NCBI GenBank assembly: GCA_963556255.1
Contig: OY744608.1
Location: forward strand, 27,581,028 to 27,645,027
Direction of reading: 5' to 3'
Length of the DNA stretch: 64,000 bases
Source of the DNA: Allolobophora icterica
Lineage: Eukaryota > Annelida > Clitellata > Crassiclitellata > Lumbricidae
Made by a program: the position numbers and the translations under genes
Part shown: piece after piece, positions 24,701-37,200 of the stretch
Position numbering within the stretch: the first letter of the stretch is position 1
How the letters are laid out: every line of letters starts with the position of its first letter
Notes under the pieces: model-generated
The model's database searches: none
The model's input: the letters and a program-made list of their open reading frames with translations, nothing else
What the model was told of the DNA's origin: nothing

Positions 24701-27700
24701 TAGATGGCACTGCAGTAGTCAATCCTGCGCCATGTACTAACAAACGCATGAACAAGAGCAATTGCAGCATTGGGTGAAAGCAAACGGAAAATGATAAACA
24801 AATTCCGCAACTGACAAAAACAAGCATATCAGAGATTCAGGTGTTCAGAAAAGACAAGTTGCTGGGCAAGGACAACCCCAAGACGGTGGACAGACGTACA
24901 GAAGACAAAGTCAGGTAAGTCGACAGATATAGCCAGAGAATCTATGATTTTTCAGCTGACACACATTATTCAACCATATAAATTGTGTTTTGGTTGCAAT
25001 TGAGGTGTTGGCATTTGGACATAACCACTAATAAAAAACAATTATTTACAAAAATAAAAACTATTAAGAACAATTAATCTGTCTATATTCCAATAAACTA
25101 CTGAATTAATCACTGCCATGACAGATGCTGCAGCAGATTCTCTCTAACGTCTAATCTCTTCTCATTAAAACTCATCTTGAATGCTGCACTTGAGTTGACA
25201 GTACACGCACAGCAGTTTACAGCTACACATAAAACTAATTAAACCAGGAATTAATCTGAATTTGAAAGAATCAGAAGAGTTAGAGTTATCAATGGCACTC
25301 AGTTGTAAAGAACTGCAAACAAACAGAATCATGACAGTTCAAATCTTTATTTTGAACAACTAAATCTCAGAGATTCTGTTACAATAGAATTCAATACTCA
25401 CTGCATCATAAATGTTGTTTGGAAAGGCTTCAGCAAAACCATACATGTGTAAGAGCTGCCAGTTCGAAAGTTCTCCATATGTATTAAATACCTCTGAGCC
25501 CTGAAGGAAGCCAAAGCAATAGTGGTCATTCCATGTCAAATTACTGGTAATCAAAAACAAATCTGTAGTCTGAAAATGGCTTTATTTATACAATGAGACT
25601 TTCAGATAAGACAGAAATATGCCATAAAAGTCTTTTTTTGCACTTAGCTGTCATTTTGGGTGTTTCTGTTGACAACTTCCAAACGTGTCAATATGGCTGT
25701 AGAATTGCCTGATTTGTAACATTGCCTTAACTCGAGTAAAGCCACCCAGTCTTGAATTTTTCAATTGTAATTATTAAAATGAACCTTTCAATAAAATTCT
25801 CTGCATGTATGAATCTAACAATGATAAATTTGTAACTCATTCTGTTAATTGAGTACCGTATATACTCGCGTACAAGTCGAGTTTTTTTGGACAATTTTGA
25901 AAGTCCAAAGTTAGGGGGTCGACTTATACGAGGGACAAGCCAAGATCGCAAGATTTATCCATCCGAGATCGCATGAACATGCAACCGAGGTCAACAACAT
26001 ACCCCGTCCAATACCGCATGACGCAACAATGAGCGATCGCATGACCGTGAAGGAAATAATATAATGTTATAAACAAATGATACTATAAAGAATCAATTTT
26101 TAGCACAATACTGACAAAATATCTGGTAGAATAAAATAATGTTCTATTAAAATTTGAACCATGCTACTAATAACGTCAACGCTAGTTCTTGTTTATTATT
26201 CTTTTGATTGGGTGCAGGTTCCATTCTATGCATCATTTGATTTTATAGCGCATTTCTATACGACCTTAAATTCGTGTACGGTAAAAAAAATTGATAAAAC
26301 CAAATTTCACCTGCCTGGGAATTGTACTGTAAACGATATAAGACCATTCAGGTCAAAACTATTGGCCATAACCATCGACGTATATCCCAATATACGTCGA
26401 TGGCCATAACGAACGCATTTCATGTGATAATTAGTTGTCTAGCAGATGGGATGAAACTGATGCCAATATTTATTTATAAGCAATAGTAAGACGCCCCAAA
26501 ACGAGGTTTTTAAGAGGCTCTATTTTAAAGGATCATTCCACAGGTTGGTTTTACGAAGAATGAATAAAGGATTGGTTGTAATGCATGTAGAACGCGAGGT
26601 CAGGTCATTAGAAAAGAGGAATGCCAGTATTAGGACATGATTCGCGCGTATCTGACTGGTCCAGTTAGATCAGGTGACGAAACCTGCTTGACCTTGTGAA
26701 TGGGCGAAGCTCTTCCTAAATGATTTTCCATGAGATATGGTACAGCAGTTGTTTTAAAGCTTAGGCATTATATAAATATATTACATGTACCTACATAGAC
26801 GGTTTGCAAAACGACGCCAGAGAACTCGGAAATCGACGACGATGACGGCGAATTTAACTTACATTTACCGGGATGACTTGAAATTAACAGGAGACTTTTT
26901 GAAGTTCGAAACCGCAAATGGTACTGGCAGTTTAGTTTGTCAATTAATGTAATAGCGCTATAATATTTTGCCTTCATCCATATTCCGAATTCCTCGAATC
27001 GAAGACCGCAACTTTCACAAAATGGAAACTATGAGTGGGCAATAATTTGAGAAAACACACCGGGAAAAGGCCAAAATTAACTTGTAAATAGCTGACTGGT
27101 AATTTAAAGTGTTTGTTTTATTAGAAAATGTGTAATTATTGGTAGATAATTTGTTGGGTAACGCCCTATATTTTAAGGACAACAAACGATCAACGTGCTG
27201 GTCCATGCTTATATATGACTCTGCATAGGGACGAAATGTTACTTTTAAAATAGAAGTCAGATGCTTTTATGAGTTCGACTTATACGCGAGTCGTCGATTT
27301 TGGACACTATTTTTCCCAAAAAAGTACACTTCGACTTATACGTGAATCGACTTATAGGCGAGTATATACGGTATATTACAGATTAATGCTACAGACTCTT
27401 TTCGCAGTCCTCTTCACAAAGCATCTGTGACTGCTATTTATTCGCTCTTTCCTGCTGTGGCAGCAGATATGTTCAGACACGTCTAAACTGGTCCATAACT
27501 CGACACAACGCCAGCATATCATTTCCTGTGTGAGTGTTCATATGCTAAATTGTGCACCAGCCGACATTGTACAAACCCTGCAGGCATTTCGTACAGGGCC
27601 GCTAGATGTATCCAGTAATCACAAGAACGTGATGTGTGCACAAAGAAGTAAACTCAATGATGTTCCATCTTAGTGCAGGAAACCCACCAGCCAATCACAA

Positions 27701-30700
27701 AAGCGAATAACCTGATGCAATAACTCCTCATTGTTAAGCCAAAATGCACTTTAAACTTGATTACTAATCAGCATAATATTACAATCACACTGACCAACAG
27801 GATTGCTAAATGGGCTGACGATAAGACAACAAAAATTTTAAGAACTCAAACCTTACTTTCTTGATTGATTTTGTAGCAACCATTTTCAGACTCTCTTTTC
27901 CAAAGTCAAGATGAGCATTATTGTGAGCAACATGATTCAAGATGTCTGCCATTGGAACCATCATTGGCATCTTCTTTGATCTCATTTTGCTAACATCCCC
28001 ATCCTCATCACTGCCATCGTCCTCTTCATCGTCTGGCTCTGTAAAACTGTATGCCATCACAAATGCCACCATCTTCATGTAGAACTCAAAGTCTTCACAG
28101 GCAGGCCTTCAAAAACACCAAATGTTATATTTAATAAAAAGAAATTACATCATCAGAAACATCTTAAAATAATCATTTCAACAGTTAACTTGCAGAAATG
28201 ATAACATACTAACATCAAGCACAATAAAAATCAAAATGATTGTACCACAAGAGGTGCAATAACAAATTCCAGATAGCAGTACAGTTGTATTGCATTGCAA
28301 GATACATGATAATAAACTTTTCAAAAAGTTTTTATTTGGTCAGCATTTTGATACACAAGCAAACAGGAATACAAATACGAACATAGCAAATAATTAAATT
28401 AGTATCAGTCTATTTCTCTTCAATCTTCGTGCAAATACTTTACGTCATTTCATAAATGTCAAATCAAATTAATGTAGCTTTTCTTTATTCTGGTGATGCA
28501 CACGATCTGTTAATCACAGAAGTTAGAACAGCAATACTGGTACTCAGCCACTCACCCTTACTAACAAACACACTGCTCCTAGAGACTTTGCCCTCCTACT
28601 ATTTGACAAACTCAAGAATACAGGTTATGTGTATTCAGTTTCAAGCCAAACATCACAATTGCAACCCTCAATCACGACTCAGAGGGGTACTTTTGTGCGC
28701 TCTTTCCTTCATCACTGCAGTGCTTTTTACTTAAAAATAAATCAGTCTGTGAAATGAAACTATTATTCAGCAACACACGTACTTAAAAAGTTCACTGTGT
28801 CTTTTAATAAATGGAAGAACAAGGCCTTCAAATTCCTGTTTCATTGATTCCAAGTCTCTTTTCACAGCTTCACACACACCAGTTCCCTTGAGTTCAGAAT
28901 CAAGATGGTCTCTACAATAAAAAATCAACCATTTCTCCTACATTCATTGCATTCTAATTACATTCCAGCATTAAAATTTAAAATCGACAGTGATAATTAA
29001 CTGACTGTGTCTTAAATTGTGAAATGGAAAGACAGAGGTGCATCTACAATTACCTAAAACCTACAAAATTCGAAGCTCTACACGTGCTCTTGTTTAAAAA
29101 AGACGCTGATATTCATAAAAGTATTGCTCTACACTTTCTATATTCACCATCTCTGTTTACATGAATACATGAAATATATAAACGAAATATGTCAGGCAAT
29201 AAAATTATCCATTTTCAGGGAACGACAATTTGAAGTAATCTGTATTTAACCCTTTAATGATGAGAAATATTGTTTTCTAGTAGCTTTTAGTGCACACTCG
29301 TCTGTAAAGTGCTAAAAGTTCACTCAGACAGATACGCGTGTCTGGTCTACCAAGTACAGGCGTAGTGTAACAGAGACCGGATGGCAAGGGAGAGGACTGG
29401 CCACTGGCCCTCACATGCCAAGGTGAACAATATCTAGTTGCTAAAACCTCATACGATGGGCGCCTCTTGGGGTGAGCTCATGGGCTGCTCTTCTCCCTCT
29501 TGGGGTTAGCTCATGAAGCTATTCTTCTCCCTCTTGGGGTTAGCTTATGGGGCTGACCTTCTCCCTCTTGGGGTTAGCTCATGGGGCTGCTCTTCTCCTT
29601 ACTTCAGATTAACTAAGCAGAGCCATTCTGTTTTGTCTTTTGTCAACATAAACTCTTTTGGGAAAACTCTTTTACATTGTACATGTATAATTACTTAAAT
29701 GATGAAAAATATGTGATGTGCACATGAAAAAGATGACATAGCTTCACGAAGTAAGCATACTATGTTAATATATAATACAACTTTCTTTGATACTGCCCTC
29801 CATCCAAACTTCAGAAGTGCACACTGCACAGCAGACAACTGCACAGAAAAGACAGCTTAAATAGCTTCAGAATTAATTAAAGCAGATAATGGTATAATCA
29901 CTATCACACAGGAAATGTGTACATATATTTACAAAAGATTTAAGCCCTCACTTGCTCCAGAACATTGGGAGATCAAGCTCCTGAAAATCAGGCACAAGAT
30001 GAAGATAATGCTGCCATCTTGACTTCTCACTGGTAAATTCATGCATAAGAGACAGCAGCAAAGGAATCCATCCACTTTTGCTCTCAATTTTGTCACTTTC
30101 TAAAAAGCACATGAAACATTAATTTTCCATTGTTTATTCATTCATAAAATTTTCATTGCTGGCAATAAGTTGCAGCAATGGTTGTGGTATAAAATTTAAT
30201 CCTTTTTACACATCTTCCCAAATGTGTCAGTTCTCAACTATTAATAAAAACTCTTTATGGGGTCGTTTAGTGGTAGGATTCATCAATGGTAGAATTTATC
30301 ACCTAAAAGATAACATGTAACATAGCAGAAAAATAACTTATGTAAATAAAATTAAAAGTAACAACTAACAACTTAAGGACGATAGAGCAAACATGCGAAA
30401 CCAACTTGGTCCTCTTTGCCAGCACTGCCAATATGTATTAAGACACCGAACCCAAGCTTCATAATTATTAAAGTATATAAGATATCCTAGTTAGCTCTCA
30501 ATTCATCATCATCTAAGAACAAATATTTTAAAATTCCTCTCAAGATACTTGGTTTTTCATTTGCTTTCATTTAATAACAAACTATTAGGGAACATAATTT
30601 ATCATAATAATTTAATTTAAAAACAAAATAATTATTTCACTATTTGCTACCAGGTATAATCATTCTGCATATTTACCATCTTGTAAAAGTTTGGCTATTT

Positions 30701-32877
30701 CAGACGTTTCAGAAGACAGTAGCATTGGCCGAGGAATCTCAAAAAGAGTCGTGCCAGATTCAATATCGTCAACAGCTATCATGCCATACTGGGCACAAGA
30801 ACCATCTCGACTTACAGTCACCTGTGCAGTTACAGCATAAAAGCAAGGAATAATATCCACTGACGAGCACAACTCTCGTCTTTCTCAACAAGAATGCTGT
30901 TACTGTATGGCAAATAACATACCAACAAAACGGTTCTATAGAAAGGCAGTACGCTGGGGTCAAGCTTCTACAAAATTTGGACAGTTTTCAGCAAATGCTT
31001 ACATGGATAAGGACATTTTCTGAACTAGTGTGCTTGCTGGTTGTGTGGGAGAGGCTAGTGTTAGTAATAACCATGCATGGTGTATAACTTGATTATGTCA
31101 GCCATATTTGCCAACTACACAATTTTCACCTCAGCAATAAACTGAAAACAGGGTTACCAGTTCTTAGTAAGGATGTGCAATGGCCTAGTTTAAAATGGGT
31201 TCAAATCCTTATCAGGTCACAAAATATTCATTACCTCCATTCTACCTATCTTGCATAATGCACAAGGTTCACAAACAGTGAGGAAGAGTGCAGGCCACCC
31301 ACTCTCAAGTTTGGAAGTTAAGAAATGAAGTCACTACCACTTAAAATTTATGGACACTTCTTGAGATTGGCTTCAAGAACTGCCTTCTTCTTCTATCTGT
31401 CCTCAATAAAACAGTAACCAGTGCACCCTTAATCTACTCGACGCTGTTCCAGATCGTACATGGCATATTCTCCTATTATAGCGATCCAGCGTTATAACGC
31501 AAGGAATTCCTTGCCTTCAACGTTTCATCAACAACACGTGATTATGACCATGCTGCCCTGACCGGACGTGCAGTGAATCTCTGAAACCCCAATTCCCCCA
31601 CAATGAATTTCCACTGGATCGCTGAAATCTATTTAATCTCTTCATGCATATCCTCGATCTTCATGCACATCCACGATCTTTGCATAATCTGCCCAATGCT
31701 TGACTTCAAATTTGCATCTACTGTCACTAAATCTATAGTCCATGCTAAACTAGACTATTGCAATTCACTCTTCCTGAATATAGACACCACCCAAATAAAC
31801 TGCCTTCATGCGATCTAGAAAGCTGTCGTTCATGCTGTCACTATAACCCACAAACACTATCACATCACTCCTGTCCTCACATCACTCCACTGGCTTACAA
31901 AACCTGAACAAATAGAATACAAAGCCCTATCACTCACCTACAACTAGGCTACAACAAACTTCAATTCTCCCAGCCCTCCAATCTTTGTCAGTTTATTCAC
32001 AATCCAACTACTTCGCTCAACCTGCTCCTGTTCTGCCCTAATACTTCTCTGCCCTTCTGTCACCTCAGTGCTAAAATTTGCACACCGCTTTATAACCATA
32101 GATGCTCCGCCTCTCTGGAATAACTCCCACCAGAATTTCAACAAATATCTGATCCATGCTATGAAACTTGCCAAAATCTCACCTATAGCAATCTCTCCAC
32201 GTGTCCTTCTCTCAAAAGTGAAAACGCTACTTTTTCACAAAATCTTATCCCGATTCCTCCTCTTCCCCTTACCTCCTTTGCCACTTCAATTCTAAACACC
32301 ATCCACCTTAGCCGTCTGACTGCCTGGCTGACCTCTTTGATCTTGACTTGGAACCGCCATAGATACTACCTGCCTATCGATTTTATTTTGACTAAGCACC
32401 AGTGAATAAGCTGGTTCCCATGACATTGCTTTTTTGGGCACTAGAAATCTCCAGATTACGAAGTGAAAACAAAATTATTTACGCAAATTTAACTTAAGAA
32501 TATTGTCCAAAAATAATATTTTAGTAAGTTGGCCGACTAGTCCAAACTAGTTTTCGAGATTTCGAACACTTGGCAGAAATTCTTGTTTACGGATTTGGTA
32601 AATTCTACATTTTCATCCCATGACACTGCTTTTGGGCACTTTAGAAAGACTGAAATAGGAGGACGATCGGGCATTAGTACTCTCTGGCCCGATTAACATC
32701 CATATTTAACTAAAATTCTCTAAGTTGAAAAATCACCTTTTCATTGAGACTTAACCCTTCACACTTACACCAACTCAGAAAGTTGTCTAAATTTTTATTC
32801 AAACTGTCTGCCTTGAACTTTTTGGACTGAATTTCGTCAACCCCTAAAACCTCGTGCTGCCGCTTGGACGCCGCCAT
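21735..32877 (-). CDS. SETD6: SETD6, SET-domain protein-lysine N-methyltransferase
   Basis: Eleven minus-strand exons join in phase to 471 codons plus TGA: 32877-32737, 30821-30677, 30099-29952, 28911-28783, 28106-27857, 25500-25402, 24228-24127, 23775-23695, 23170-23068, 22475-22430, 21906-21735. Human SETD6 is about 473 aa and uses SAM to monomethylate lysines, including RelA K310. The start [10 protein letters not shown] lies in the strong context AAGATGGCG. The N-terminus has [10 protein letters not shown] (about 33-42). The SET part runs [12 protein letters not shown] to NTYG. The catalytic landmarks ADILNH (N245-H246) and EVFNTYG (Y279) are present. The Rubisco-LSMT-like substrate-binding half ends with [15 protein letters not shown] very acidic insert (about 212-225, [14 protein letters not shown]) interrupts the SET region. 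Large introns hold LINE and DNA-element debris. An open stretch at 24063-23887 inside intron 7 was left out because the homologous protein reads straight from exon 7 to exon 8. Confidence 0.95.
22640..22671. repeat. TA microsatellite in SETD6 intron 10
   Basis: Short run of AT dinucleotides interrupted by GTAG. Confidence 0.8.
24388..24960 (-). mobile_element. CR1/L2-like LINE 3' fragment in SETD6 intron 6
   Basis: The minus strand encodes reverse-transcriptase C-terminal signatures: [27 protein letters not shown] and a degraded '[11 protein letters not shown]', split between two frames (24687-24388 and 24827-24555). The same arrangement occurs at 55276-55940. It is broken and non-functional. 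Confidence 0.75.
25854..27373. mobile_element. TA-flanked inverted-repeat element (1.5 kb) in SETD6 intron 5
   Basis: The left end TACCGTATATACTCGCGTAC and the right end (inverted) TACCGTATATACTCGCCTAT are near-identical terminal repeats with TA at each border. Extra GACTTATACG copies sit just inside both ends. A second internal palindrome, CCATCGACGTATA, loop TCCCAA, TATACGTCGATGG, lies at about 26372-26403. No intact transposase is present. TA borders suggest a Tc1/mariner-type origin, which is inference. Confidence 0.7.
29464..29598. repeat. 33-34 bp tandem repeat (four copies) in SETD6 intron 3
   Basis: Four head-to-tail copies of a unit beginning CTCTTGGGGTTAGCTCATGG and ending CTTCTCC, with only a few substitutions between copies. 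It lies within a larger dispersed sequence that contains GGGAGAGGACTGGCCACTGG, similar to 41890-41910. Confidence 0.85.
31600..32340 (+). mobile_element. Fossil LINE reverse-transcriptase fragment in SETD6 intron 1
   Basis: Plus-strand translation gives [27 protein letters not shown] and then [17 protein letters not shown], the conserved order at the C-terminal end of L2/CR1/Rex-type reverse transcriptases. Several stops and frameshifts break it. It lies antisense to SETD6. Confidence 0.75.
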
Positions 32878-33106
32878 CTTAAACCGGGACGTAAGATTTA
32901 GCATGAGCGAAACCGCATCAATCTCAGAGTGCTAGTAAAGTTCAGAAAGTGCATATTGAAATCGGGCAACCGGAAACATTAAGAACCATGAACAGACTGG
33001 AAGTGGTTATTTTCTGTTTAGACCGAAAGAAAGAGCAGTCCCTTAACTAGTCGGAGAGGCAGGCTCAGGCAGCCATAGGTATGAAGTGTTAGCGACTTCA
33101 TTTTCT

Positions 33107-33229
33107 TAGCCTTGTTGACCTTTATTGGTGTTTCTTCAAAATTTGGGGATCCAATGTATGGTGTGTCCCCCACTCTCAAAGGTGGGGTCATTTCCCCTCC
33201 GACATCCTCGGGATCGCCGCCCATGCAAT
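33107..33229 (+). mobile_element. Truncated hAT-like MITE (same family as 46096-46369)
   Basis: The block GGTGTTTCTTCAAAATTTGG, GTGTGTCCCCCACT and the end GGGATCGCCGCCCATG match the right half of the element at 46096-46369. The left half is missing and no duplication is visible. It abuts the CAAT tail of the LINE fragment that follows. Confidence 0.7.
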
Positions 33230-33510
33230 CAATCAATCAATCAATCATTTATATAGCGCCACTTCAAGGAAGCTATTCAGAGGCGCTCCCAGCCCAACCC
33301 CGGCGAAAGAGAACTGCAGTCTTTAGAGCAGAGAAGAAAGCGGTGGCTGAGTTTCGAGGAAGAGACCGCAGCTCAGAAGGAAGCCCATTCCAAATTGTGG
33401 GTCCAACCACGGAGAAATATATTTCATAGGGTGAGAGAACCAATTAAGCTTGTAGGTGTCAAGGCGTGATAAAGAATTAGATAACTGACAACCTTAGGAT
33501 ATTTCGGGCC
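33228..33510 (-). mobile_element. CR1/L2-like LINE 3' end
   Basis: A (CAAT)5 tail is followed by TTATATAGCGCCACTTCAAG, GAGGCGCTCCCAGCCCAACC and a stretch nearly identical to 55320-55440 (CCAAATTGTGGGTCCAACCA). Read on the minus strand this is the terminus of a LINE ORF2 plus a short 3' UTR. It sits between the divergent SETD6 and GATC genes. Confidence 0.75.
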
Positions 33511-34252
33511 CTGTGCAGAGTATACTGCTGTACGTAGGCCTACGGCAGAGGTTTTCAAACTGCATGTGGTCCGCGGACCAAGAGGGGTTCGCGAAGGATA
33601 TGGGGGTCCGCGAGAGCGTTCTAAAAATGGGCCTATTCATTGGGCCTAACGATTAACACTGCATGGTTTTAACATTGTAACCGAAAATGTAATCGAAAAC
33701 TTATATAGCGCCACTAAGATCAGCATTAGGCTAACAGCCGGCCTGGGTTTTAAAATTCATACAATACTTATCAGCAAGCTTGTATTGTGGAAATAGTCTG
33801 CCTGTAGACCTAATTTTGTTTAAATTTTAAGTAATAAATTTTACGTTCTAAATGCTTGGGTCCGCGATCTATGCCTAGAAAAAATAAAGGCCGTCTGCTT
33901 TTGGATCTTAACCTGGAACCGATTTCACCACCCCCTCACCCCCAGCCTATCGATTATGATAATTATGACTGAGCGCCTGCGACACCGATTTTGGGCGCTG
34001 TAGAAATCTCGAGATTACGATTACGAAGTCAAATTGTTTTTCATTGTTATTATTATTAGGATGTATTAGGGTTCATGTTAATTTTCTGGGAAATTTTCAC
34101 CCCCTCCCAAGTTGCCGGCGCTGATTAGATTTACTTACCTACTACCTATTAAAAATCACAGCGCTACAATATTTGATCTCGTGCAAACTTATAATTATGC
34201 TTTATGAAAATCTAATAACAGTGAATTTAGGATTAAAATATTTCTGTTAGCG

Positions 34253-37200
34253 ATGAGGGTTGTTCCTGTCTCTAAAATGCTTTTGCGCTCCGTATTTCAA
34301 CGATGCCAAATATTCAGATGTTTTAGCCAAAAGGTAAAAAATAGTTCTTGATTTAATTAATATCAGTGAAGAAGTAAACTAGTTGGTGCTGTTATGTACA
34401 AAAGTTTTTATAGCGCCTGTCTGCGTCTTTTTTTTAACGTGAAGCATTGCTTTGTGTGGATGACACTGTACTGGAATAATGATAAACGAATTAAAACTTT
34501 TTAAACTAACGAGTATAAAGTATTTATTACTGTATATCTTACTCGCCAAGCTTGAAAATCCAATGAAGATGACCAGCTTATTGGAAACCCTGAAGCAACT
34601 CATTATCGTGAAGACCATTTAAGACCTGCATTAAACATGTTGTTAGTATTCAGCTGTGGGAGGCCAATGCCTCGCACAGCCTGTTCGACTCTAATTTGGC
34701 AGCCCATCCCTTACTTCTCTTCCCTCCCATAAGCTTTGACGTGTGTGAATCTGTATAAAGGAATAACTCACTCTCGCGAGACTCTTTAGAGTCTGTCTTT
34801 AATTAATTAATTAATCTATTTATTTATCACTTTTTTTCGAGTTTGCAAGTTGGTACACTATAAGAAAGGAAATTAAAGAAAAAACTGAGAATGATAATAA
34901 TAATAATAATAGCAGAGATTTAAGTGCCATAGTTCGTAAACAGTCGAAAGGAAATCGATGCAACGATTCAGAAGCACTGCCTAAATGATGATGTTGAACT
35001 GGATGATGTTCGATGAATGCAGCAAGCTGAAGGAAGAGGTTCAGAACCATGAAGAGCAAAGTAATTGAAGGTTTGAATCTGCCTAAGTGTATAGTATTCA
35101 AAGAATAAGAAGAGAGAGAATGGAAGCATTGGAAACAATTACTGCCATTGTATAACTGCTTTGCCGTATTTCATTTTGTTCAATAGGTGCCACAGCATCC
35201 TACTTGGAAGACAGTGGACGAAAGTGTCTTGCCACCTGTAAGCTGCACAATGCTCATTTTATTATCAGTGTAAAGAGTGAGCAAATGTCAAATCTAGTTA
35301 AAATATCAATGTCAGTTTAAAAACTATGCAGCACTTTTTTATTGTTACTGTGCAGCACTTTATGACGTAGTACTTTTGGATTCTGATTGTGGTGCTGTGC
35401 TTTTATGCTGAAACGGTGAATTCAGTGCTTAAGTCAACAGGTACTTTGTGAAATGACTTTTATATCAATTAAATAAAGAATTAATTATTAGTAAGAAAAA
35501 TTTGCATGCAAAGTTGTTACAAACAAAAAAATTGCAATTTTGGTACTGATGTGCCATTTCAAAACTGGTAGTCTTTAAACTGACAACAGATTTGTGCGAG
35601 TATGATTTACCATTACCTTATTAGACTAGTTAATAGACTAGCTTTGAAGGCTTGTCCCCTCCATACCTGCAGGAGCTCTGCTATCCCACTTCATGTTCAC
35701 GGAGTCATTGCTCTCTCTGCGCAGCTGTGCAAACTGAACTTATTGTTCCTCGCGCGTGGACAGCCATACGGCAATGCTGTGCGTTCTCTGTGGCTGCCTC
35801 CATGACCTGGAATGGGTTCCCTACCAAGCTCCACCAAATACCGATTGGTCATTTCACCATGTTTCTTACTGTCCTCAAAACTGCGTTGTTCGACTGTGGT
35901 TGGGCTGGGAGTGCTCCTGAGTAGGCAGTCTTGAAGGGGTGCTATATAAAACTGCTTTAATAATAATAATAATAATAAATAGTGTTCTGGCTCTGTTTAT
36001 GTGTGCTATGTTGTATGCTGTTTAGTATTTGTTTTTCTGTTGGCTTGTAGCCTCAGACATTCACTACAGAAATGATTGACCACCTGGAAAGGCTGGCGCT
36101 GGTTGACTTTGGAAACCAGGAGGCTGTTGACAGAATATCAAAAGCTGTCCGCTTTGCTGACCAGTTGTTACTCGTAGACACAACAGGTGTTGATCCAATG
36201 ACTTCAGTGCTTGAGGACAGGTTGTCAGATCAGTACTTGTACTACTCTTTACCATCATTCAAGCTATCGCCACTGACTGAAGTTGTTTTAATATATATTA
36301 GAATTTCAGGATAGATGCTAAAGCTAAGAAGAATGCATCATATCAAAGCCAAAAAAATAAAATTTATTATGGTACATAGTCTGAAATTTGATTTAAAACG
36401 TCTGCAATACTTATTTTTTCGATGCACTTCGTTTACCCCTGAAAAAATCATTTCTGCAATTCAGACTAAAGTGTTGAATTGTGTGCTGGGAAACTTACTA
36501 AATTTGGTTTATTATAGAATTTAAAAAAAAAATACTTGTTATCGTAATTGCACATTTATATAATGCCCCTTCAAGAAAACTCCTCAGAAGTACTCTGTAC
36601 TTGACAACATAAGACCACAATTAAAAAATGGTGGCTATTACTGCTGGCAAAATAGAGGCAGAGAGAAAGAGAGAGAGAGAAGAAGAAGCTCAGTCTTGCT
36701 AACAAGTAGCTTGTACGAATGTACGTTGCATGACAGCCTATTCCAGAATGATGGTCTGACTATATTTTGGAAGCTGTGATGTGTAAACAGCAGTAACTGA
36801 TGTATACATTTACATGTATCTTGGATGTTTACCACTTCAGGCTGACGTTGATGTGAGACAGTATTCTGTATTGTTGGATTATTAACTTTGTGTTAACTGA
36901 TTTATGTATATGCACATATATATATATATTTATGTATATATATACATATACATGTATGTATGTATGTATCAAGACACTTAATATATAATGCATTTGAAAT
37001 CCCTCACAAAAGCGCTTGTGTCTATGACTGTCTAACAGATCTAAACAAATGCGCTTTAAGACAGTTTGCAAATGTGTGCTGTGCAAAGTCAAAGGTAACA
37101 GTGCATACATGTAATGGGAGACTGTTCCAGGTAGACCGTCCAATACATGAGAAGGCAAAATGGGCTCAGGTTGAGGGAGTAAGGAAGCATGGCACGCTCA

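Noticed and set aside
28456..28734. 92-codon plus-strand frame in SETD6 intron 4
   Set aside because: Antisense and intronic, with no recognisable domain, splice support or codon pattern.
33541..33925. hAT-like element starting CAGAGGTTTTCAAACTGC
   Set aside because: GGTCCGCGGACC and repeated GGGTCCGCGA look transposon-like, but no matching right end or target duplication was found.
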